A DNA stretch of 64,000 nucleotides from assembly GCA_029891345.1 (NCBI GenBank), contig CM057002.1, forward strand, positions 64,188,590 to 64,252,589, written 5' to 3'. The position numbers and the translations under genes were made by a program. The stretch is from Dryococelus australis. Lineage: Eukaryota > Arthropoda > Insecta > Phasmatodea > Phasmatidae. The notes beneath the pieces were generated by a model. It saw only the letters and a program-made list of their open reading frames with translations. It was not told the origin of the DNA and made no database searches. Positions 57,950 through 64,000 of the stretch are shown here, piece after piece (position 1 is the stretch's first letter; each line of letters starts with the position of its first letter).

Positions 57950-58116
57950 CATATATTAAAAATATAATGTATGAGAATCAAAATAATTTTTATATTATTT
58001 CTGTTAGTATTGAAATTAAAGTTGTTTGCGTAATAATAATTTATATTGATATTCGGGGTTATATTAATATAAAAATTATATTTAATCTTATGTTTGCTAT
58101 AATTATTATTTTAATA
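57950..58116 (-). pseudogene. nad6: Partial nad6 (mitochondrial-derived)
   Basis: Read on the minus strand with the invertebrate mitochondrial code, the segment starts next to tRNA-Pro. It gives a methionine-rich start, then QTTLIS and FWFSYIMFL, which are hallmarks of the insect NADH dehydrogenase subunit 6 N-terminal half. Stops at TAA codons interrupt it. Only about the first third of the gene is present. It is not expressed as a protein under the nuclear code. Confidence 0.85.
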
Positions 58117-58182
58117 CAACGGATAGTATAAATTTATAATAGTAGTTTTGGGAATTATTGATAGAAGAGGCATCTTCCTTTG
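58117..58182 (+). pseudogene. trnP: Mitochondrial-type tRNA-Pro (TGG) in nuclear DNA
   Basis: Sixty-six bases begin CAACGGATAGTATAAAT and end TCTTCCTTTG. The acceptor stem pairs at six of seven positions, and the anticodon loop TTTTGGG carries TGG. One mismatch in the stem fits decay. Confidence 0.8.
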
Positions 58183-58183
58183 A

Positions 58184-58249
58184 AGTTTTAAGGCTATAAG
58201 ATTCATTCTTGATTTACAAGAAAAATATTTTACTAACATTATTAAAACT
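58184..58249 (-). pseudogene. trnT: Mitochondrial-type tRNA-Thr (TGT) in nuclear DNA
   Basis: On the minus strand the acceptor stem AGTTTTAA pairs fully with TTAAAACT. The anticodon loop CTTGTAA carries TGT. The anticodon stem pairs at only three of five positions. The length of 66 bases is typical of insect mitochondrial tRNA-Thr. Confidence 0.8.
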
Positions 58250-58254
58250 GGTGT

Positions 58255-58445
58255 TAATTAATTTTATTATTCCCTTAATGGTAATTATATGTTGTTTATT
58301 AGTGTTTTATTTTAATTATGATCATTTTTGATTACTTTATTGGGTTAAGAATATATTGTTTTATATTTATTTTGATTTATTTTATGTATATTTTAGTTAA
58401 TATATATAGTATGATGATAATACTTATTTTTTGAGTGTGTGAAGC

Positions 58446-58449
<4 letters not shown>
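58255..58449 (+). pseudogene. nad4l: Partial nad4L (mitochondrial-derived)
   Basis: In the mitochondrial code the segment reads FLITLLGSEYIVLYLFW and later FWVCEAL, matching the conserved core of NADH dehydrogenase subunit 4L. A frame change lies near 58320, upstream of that core. The gene is cut at the (AT)n tract just after VCEAL. Confidence 0.85.

Positions 58450-58450
<1 letters not shown>

Positions 58451-58536
<86 letters not shown>
58451..58536. repeat. (AT)n microsatellite
   Basis: More than 40 TA/AT units lie at the 3' edge of the mitochondrial insertion and before a MITE-like repeat. Confidence 0.95.
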
Positions 58537-58539
<3 letters not shown>

Positions 58540-58544
58540 CAATA

Positions 58545-58910
58545 AAATTAAACTTTTTTGAAGCATGTCTGAAGTTCTACAACCAGGATAATCATCCGCC
58601 TCAGGCAAACAAGGTTTAACCAAGTCTACTAAACTACACTAGACGGACAACGCACCGCATCCGTGCGCACAGTGCAATAATATTTTGCTTAGGAACTATT
58701 TCTTACTAGGTATTACCAACACACCTATTTTCTCTCTCTATCTTTATTCGGTTTAATACTAAATGAAATATTAAATTTCAAACAAAAGTAAGAGTTCAAA
58801 ATAAAGTACTTTTATCTTAACAGATGTGTAGAACGCTTTTAATGCACTACATATTTAGGGAAATAACAAGCACGTCATACATGGGGTGATTTTTCGAGGG
58901 TTTAGCTTGT
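58545..58910. repeat. Second copy of the (AT)n-associated repeat
   Basis: GAAGTTCTACAACC, ATCATCCGCCTCAGGCAAAC, GACGGACAACGCACCG and CATATTTAGGGAAATAAC match 36930-37320 in order and orientation. The AT tract lies inside the first copy but at the left edge here. Confidence 0.6.
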
Positions 58911-59609
58911 CTAGCAGAGTTTCCCAGTTCGTATGTATGTAAATTGGTATAGGCCCGAAAAATTCGCAAGTTCACTGACCTGCAGGCTAGACTCTACAGC
59001 CTTATGTACAAATACGCCAATATTAACTGCACATCGGTTGTCTGCTGTCACAGTGGAAGGCGACAATCGGACACCGTTCTCCAGGAGGTATCAAACACCA
59101 TGTGGACCACTGTCTTAAGTTACATAAACGCACGTGTTCGGAATTCTAACTTGTCACAGATTGAATCCGCAAATTCTTCAGGTCTCTGTGAATACGATGA
59201 ACAAAATTTTCAAAAAATACCTATATTAAATATTAAAAAATTTTTTTTTTTTGCCCTCTGTCAAGAACCTACGGAAAGGACGAACGTTATTCCTTGCGCT
59301 AGAGTGGACACCCAACGAAATATGTTCACTGTTTTTTTTTCTTTTTTTAATATGACAGCTGAATTTGAAAAATAGTTTGTGAAGTGGTTAAAAATAGTAT
59401 TTTTAGGGCACTCTGGGGAAGAGTTTTCCCATTCAAATAAGCTTCCTTATAAACGCTCAATGGCAAACACAGCTGTATTTTTAACTTATGCTCTTGTAAA
59501 CACCACTGGAGGGCGTGAATAGTAACGAAATAAAGTTAATTCTTAATATTTTGAATGGAACAAGTATATATAGTAATTCGAGCATAACATGAATACCTCC
59601 TAAATACAG
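58911..59609. other. No gene recognised
   Basis: Two overlapping plus frames at 58933-59375 have no known motif. The region is AT-rich with T-runs near 59242 and 59333. Confidence 0.35.
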
Positions 59610-59870
59610 TATTCTACGGGGCATTATATGTGTGAGGACATTGCGGAAGATACAAATTGTGGATGCTGCACGCTTTCGCAGCATGGCATGTGTCAATATA
59701 ATTTATTTATACTGTATGATAATTAGCGTGGCTACAACAGCCAGAGCAATACGTTTACTTTCATTTCAGTCCTTCAATGAAAATAAAGACTTGAATGAAT
59801 TCGGTAATTTTGGTTCATTTGGTTCACGTGAGAAGACATACCTATTTATGTGCAGTAATTCAGAGACAGC
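59610..59870 (+). repeat. Direct repeat, second copy
   Basis: GGGCATTATATGTG, GATGCTGCACGCTTTC, GGCTACAACAGCC and GAATTCGGTAATTTTGG align with 56100-56355. The two copies are about 3.5 kb apart in the same direction. Confidence 0.55.
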
Positions 59871-60225
59871 CTTCTCCTGAAGCCAGGTAAGAATTTTTTT
59901 TTTTTGATCTTACTTGAAGTTCCTTCAGTAGGCCTACTTCTGGTAAATTGCATGGTATTTGTTATACTCTAGAAACTTGTGGAACATTTGAAAGTACCCG
60001 AGTGGCATGATTGCAAACACCTATCATGGCCACCTTTTCAAGACGACTGGCACTATCCGACAAACTTATCATTCTAACTGCGGAAAACTGTCAGAATTCG
60101 ATCAGACCAAACTATTTGCTACAGTGACTTTACCTTGCAGGATGCCAATCCTCTCTGCTGGCTCAATTGGACCCAAAAACCTGACAAACTTACTTTGACA
60201 TCTGCCTGGAATAACAATCTCACTA

Positions 60226-61100
60226 CACTCTAAATTTGAATCACTGAGAATTTCACTGTTTCAATTAGTCAAACGTATCTGAATGATAAAACAGCCACCT
60301 CAGTGAATTTGATTGAGGAAAGAGTGAAAAAAAATGCCATATTTCATTCACTGAATGATTCAGCGACATTTTCCAATGATACGTCAGTCATTTTTCCCAC
60401 TGTTTTCTCGGTGGTTTATTTTTTGAATGATGGACCAGTGAAACATCTGAGCAGCTTGCTCCGTCTCTATTTTTGAGTGATGTATCAGTGAAACTGAGTG
60501 TGTAAAATGACCTGACGAACATCGTTTAAGAATGGCCGTTACACAACCTGTATCAAGTGAAGTAACATCGAATAAACCAATAAACCTAATACAAAGTATT
60601 TTGTAGAATGTGCTTCGTGTTTCAAAACGCCATTTTACGAGGTAATATTAACACACAGCCTTTCAATCCGTTTTTACGTCTTTCATTTCGATTCCATGTT
60701 ATCGTTACCGGGCTCTGTATGAAGGGTTAAACTGCATCTACTATAGCGAAGAGAGTGCACTCGTATATACTCTACATTTTTACAATCATAACGGTACTAG
60801 TCAAACCAAACACGAAAAGCATGAGCGCGAGTTCAATCCCGGCCACCTGCGAATTTTTTTATACTTTTTTTAATTACCCCAAATTGTACAATATAAATAG
60901 TAAACTATCGTTAATATTTGTCAACATTCAATAAAACCAATATTTAATTCGCTACTGCAGTCACTAATTGAATAAGTGAAGTTTTTTTACTGAAAAAATC
61001 AGTGGTTGTCCACTGATTCTAAGTGGAGTCATTTTCACTGATTTGAGTAGTTGAATTTCACTGCGAATCAGTGATTTCCCACTGATTCGAATTTAGAGTG
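60226..61100. mobile_element. CACTC-ended MITE, 875 bp
   Basis: The left end is CACTCTAAATTTGAATCACTG. The right end is CACTGATTCGAATTTAGAGTG. A TA dinucleotide flanks both sides. Several CACTGATTC/GAATCAGTG repeats lie near the ends. There is no coding capacity. A B-box-like GAGTTCAATCCCGG lies at about 60830. The ends and the 2-bp duplication resemble the CACTGT family. Confidence 0.85.
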
Positions 61101-61270
61101 TAGAAGTTGACAGCACAGTGGGTCGACCACGTGTTACTGAGTAGTTAATTAGGGAAGGCAAATCGTGCCGTGTTGACACACCAACTCTATACTGCCTACA
61201 CGTAGCACACCATGTTGAATACCAGTCTACATAGTACATAAATATATCCACCCTCTATTTCTAACATTTA
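61101..61270. other. Gap between the MITE and the LTR element
   Basis: No feature was recognised. The pol region expected downstream of the protease is absent. Confidence 0.3.
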
Positions 61271-62910
61271 AACGCCGTTCTCTATGCTAAGGTCACCAAG
61301 CTTCAACATCACGTTTCTTTTACCGATAACTGGTGTGGTCTCACCTGTTAGTGTAGCCAAATATCATTTTTCCATGCTGTCATCGGGCGATCGCTGGGGA
61401 GAAGACTAGGGGATGTCTGGTCTTACTGCTGTTATGGTCGCCCCAGTGTCGACGACCATCTGGCAAGAACATCATTCAGGCTCCCCTCCTCCAGTTGTGC
61501 ATCCCAATCCTGTTTCACCGACCGTACACGTACGAACATTAGGGCCTTCCCTCCAGCAGTCACCGACCTTCGCCCCTTAAGATCGGCGTTTACAAGTTTT
61601 ACGAATGAGCTGTATTCTCACCTGCGTCTTGCTGCCTGTTTTCCTTCTGCTGCAGCAGCTGTGGCCATTAGGCTCTCGGGTCGACTGAACCACTGTCGAC
61701 TGGACCAGCACTCCGGCCGTTTGGGTGGGGAGCAGCGCGACTCTGTAGCACGGATCCTGGAAGCAATATCTCCCATAGACGTCTACAACTTTTTCAATAC
61801 TAAGTTATTCTATCATCGTCGTCTTGATTTAACGTCACTGCCTTTTCCAGACTTCGGGGTGCGGCTCCCTGTCTTGCTGACTCCAGCTCCAGCGCTCGGG
61901 CCAGGGCGTCCTGCATGATGGTGCTTTGTACTTCTGTTCCTATCTCTGTGTCGGCGATGGCCTGGATGAAGAAGCCGACTGCTAAAATGTCGCACGACTC
62001 TTCGGGGCACCCTTCCAGAGATATGGGAGAGCCGCACGATGCCTTGCCATAGCTCCTGCAGTGGCTCCCCTGGTCGCTGGGTGCGGCTTCGCAGCTGTGC
62101 ATGGTGAGGATGTCTCAGGTAATGGTCGCCAAAGCGTTACTCCAAGGCTGACACCAGTGTGTGGTACTCTATTCGATGTCACTCTGGCAGAGATAGCAGT
62201 ATTCTCAATGCGGGGCCTCTCAGCAAAGCCGCGAGGTAGTAAGACTGCTGCTCGGCTGACCAGCCATTCAGGGTTGTGATTATTTCCAACTAGCGTTGGC
62301 ACTCCCACCATGAACTCTGGCCATCGTAAGGGGCGACCATAATTGAGACCCCCTTTCCCACTCCTGGCTGCGCGACACGAATCCTGCAGAGCTACTGACT
62401 ATCCTCCGATGTCGCTGCGTTTGTTACGATTTATACTGCCTCTTCACTCTTTTCGGCTGTTGGCGTGGGGTTAGTGGAACTCCGGTCCTGAAGAAATTCC
62501 TCCATCTGCTTCTTCATTGCATTTATTTTCTGTTTCACTTCATTACCGACACTGTCCATCCTTTCATTTACACTGTCAATATTCTCGTCCTCGTAGTCAT
62601 CTCTTTCATGCACTAACTCGCAAATAGGTTATATTTTCCTGGCAACATTTTCATTAAGTGGGTCTATTTTCCTATTTACCTAGTCTACATTTTAATTTAC
62701 AATGTCTATTTTCCTGTCTAAATGCTCATTTACACTATTTACAGTCTCGTTCACACTAATTGCCGTTTCATTCACACTTTCTTGTACACTAATAATATTT
62801 GGCTATTTACATGATCTTTTACGCTATCTACACTTGCGCTCACACTAACCATCTGGCTACTTAGCCCCTTAATCAACGCTTGCAGTGGTTCCAATTCTGC
62901 ATACATTTTT
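61271..62910 (-). pseudogene. Gypsy-like gag and protease remnant
   Basis: On the minus strand the N-terminal part (about 62900-62430) is a helical repeat region rich in Val, Asn, Asp and Ser (VNERMDSVGNEV, INAMKKQMEEF), probably a coiled coil. The middle (62102-61800) has GFFIQAIADTEIG and ALARALELESA, typical of the C-terminal capsid part of Ty3/gypsy Gag proteins of insects. Near 61450 the frame reads MVVDTGATITAV, the aspartic protease active-site motif. The protease continues in another frame to about 61270. No clear CCHC knuckle and no reverse transcriptase were seen. Several shifts and stops make it non-functional. Confidence 0.6.
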
Positions 62911-63309
62911 CTAGTTAGCTTTCGCGGCGATACCAGTGTTGGTTATTTATTTTTCAGATTACTAATTACCAGCCTATTTCTTAACTTCATTAACAATTAA
63001 GTGCTTTCATCCCACTTCTGACATCAGTGTTACATGGGCGCCTGTATGACATATCTGAGTTCGTGAGGAATGGAGGTGTTAACAAAAAAAAACAACTGAA
63101 TTTAATTTTTTATTTATTCACGCCGCTTTTTTTTTACAGTATTAAATTGTCTTTTTCTACGTCTACTCTTTTTATTTCACAGTTGAGCTCAACATTTGTC
63201 TGTTTCAACTTTAGCTAACATCTGTACTTTATGTCTCAGTTTGTTTATCGTCAATTGAATCATACTCATCATGTAACACACATTTAGTCTATTTGTTGCC
63301 ATTATTCGT

Positions 63310-63771
63310 AATGTCATTCACTCGCGCATCCAGTCCAGTAGTCCAGCCTGCAGTCGTACTATTCGCTGCTCTGAAGTTCGCAGTCGCAGATTTCCCTTCC
63401 GCTTGTCGCTTCTCCCGCCCCCCGTCGTCTATCGCTGAAACTCAGCCTCTCATCCATTCAGCAACAACAACGCGGAGGCCCATCGCATTATTTATACTCT
63501 CCTGGCTTGGCCTGGAAAGTTCGACGTACCCCGAGTCACGCTTAGAGAAACATGGGCAGCAAAAGATAAATGCAGAAACTCAATACAACTAGAGTCAGCA
63601 GCGAGCGCCGGAAAAGGGATTATCGCTTCGGCTCTCTTTTTGTATCATATATGCGGTTAACTCACCTGTCACTCAAAAAAATTCTATTGACTCACTGCCG
63701 CCGCTATCATATAACTACAGTGCCCTTCACTTACACTTGCGAGCGCGGGATGTGAAGCAGCGAGCGCGTAA
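63310..63771 (-). repeat. Probable LTR of the gypsy-like element
   Basis: It lies upstream of the gag remnant on the same strand. It starts with TGTTACGCGCTCGC on the minus strand and has a TATA box GAGTATAAATAATG (about 63487-63500). It is GC-richer than its flanks. The segment ATGGCAACA just downstream could be a decayed primer binding site. No second LTR is in the window to confirm the borders. Confidence 0.4.
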
Positions 63772-64000
63772 CAGTACCATATGTTTCAAATTAAATTATT
63801 TTTTATAGGTGGTGGCATTGCCCCCTATACCGAGTGGCGTCCTCCTCGGACTATTGGAGAAACATGCTAGTAATGCATGACTTTATATTTCACGTAAATT
63901 TCTTTAATTTTTTAAATTTATATGACACGTCGACCATTGTTAATATAAATAAATGTCCTACAATCAATATTGTTGAATTTTTTCTGTTAAAGAATTTAAA
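63772..64000. other. AT-rich right flank
   Basis: Nothing was recognised in the last 230 bases. Confidence 0.35.

Larger units (their letters stand above)
57950..58449. other. Nuclear mitochondrial insertion: nad6-trnP-trnT-nad4L
   Basis: Four mitochondrial genes lie in the order and orientations of the ancestral insect mitochondrial genome: part of nad6 (minus), tRNA-Pro (plus), tRNA-Thr (minus) and the start of nad4L (plus). The two tRNAs are separated by one base. In-frame stops and a frameshift in nad6 and nad4L show that the copy is decayed and nuclear. The left side abuts the foldback MITE closely, and the right side runs into a long (AT)n tract. Confidence 0.9.

Noticed and set aside
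58117..58249. Functional tRNA genes
   Set aside because: The tRNA-Pro and tRNA-Thr are mitochondrial in type, lack polymerase III promoter boxes and lie in a decayed mitochondrial insertion.
1..64000. CRISPR array or bacterial operon
   Set aside because: No spaced identical short repeats, Shine-Dalgarno-linked gene strings or other bacterial features were seen. The content is that of an arthropod nuclear genome.

Overview
The window is nuclear DNA from an arthropod, most likely an insect. It is AT-rich and contains tRNA-derived SINEs, a CR1-type LINE, several short DNA-transposon (MITE) families and (AT)n microsatellites. A nuclear copy of mitochondrial DNA keeps the ancestral insect gene order nad6-trnP-trnT-nad4L. 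Bacterial gene spacing, ribosome binding sites, rRNA and CRISPR arrays were not seen. I found no host gene that is convincingly intact. I suspect a polyneopteran insect, but nothing in the window proves it.

Layout. Bases 500-4630 hold the decayed remains of a virus-like element: a small conserved structural-type protein, a capsid-like protein broken by stops and shifts, a small conserved ORF with one stop, and two Cys/His-rich ORFs. Three of the units have a TATA box close upstream. Bases 5000-15500 are mostly unrecognised AT-rich DNA with a G-quadruplex tract, a tandem repeat and an ATATCG-rich patch. Bases 15590-20400 are a near full-length CR1-type LINE on the minus strand. ORF1 has a PHD finger, a coiled coil and an SGNH esterase. 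ORF2 has an endonuclease and a reverse transcriptase. Bases 23280-24430 carry three copies of a CTGTTCAC-ended MITE, which recurs near 30.6, 47.6, 50.7 and 54.0 kb.

A Tc1/mariner-like element with inverted repeats of about 100 bp spans 38.4-41.5 kb on the minus strand. Its transposase pseudogene is split by an 897-bp CACTGT-ended MITE. The insertion has a 2-bp target duplication, and removing it restores the transposase frame at the junction. Sister MITE copies lie at 35.7 and 56.4 kb. Another CACTC-ended element with the same 2-bp duplication lies at 60.2-61.1 kb. A foldback element (57.5-57.9 kb) adjoins the mitochondrial insertion (about 57.95-58.45 kb), which runs into a long (AT)n tract. 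Bases 61.27-63.77 kb hold a decayed gypsy-like LTR retrotransposon (gag, protease motif, probable LTR) on the minus strand.

Possible host coding remnants are a cysteine-rich exon at 45.97-46.18 kb and coding-like sequence at 33.6-34.5 kb that might be a chemoreceptor pseudogene. Most of the window therefore records mobile-element activity and decay. Family names come from pattern recognition without database searches.
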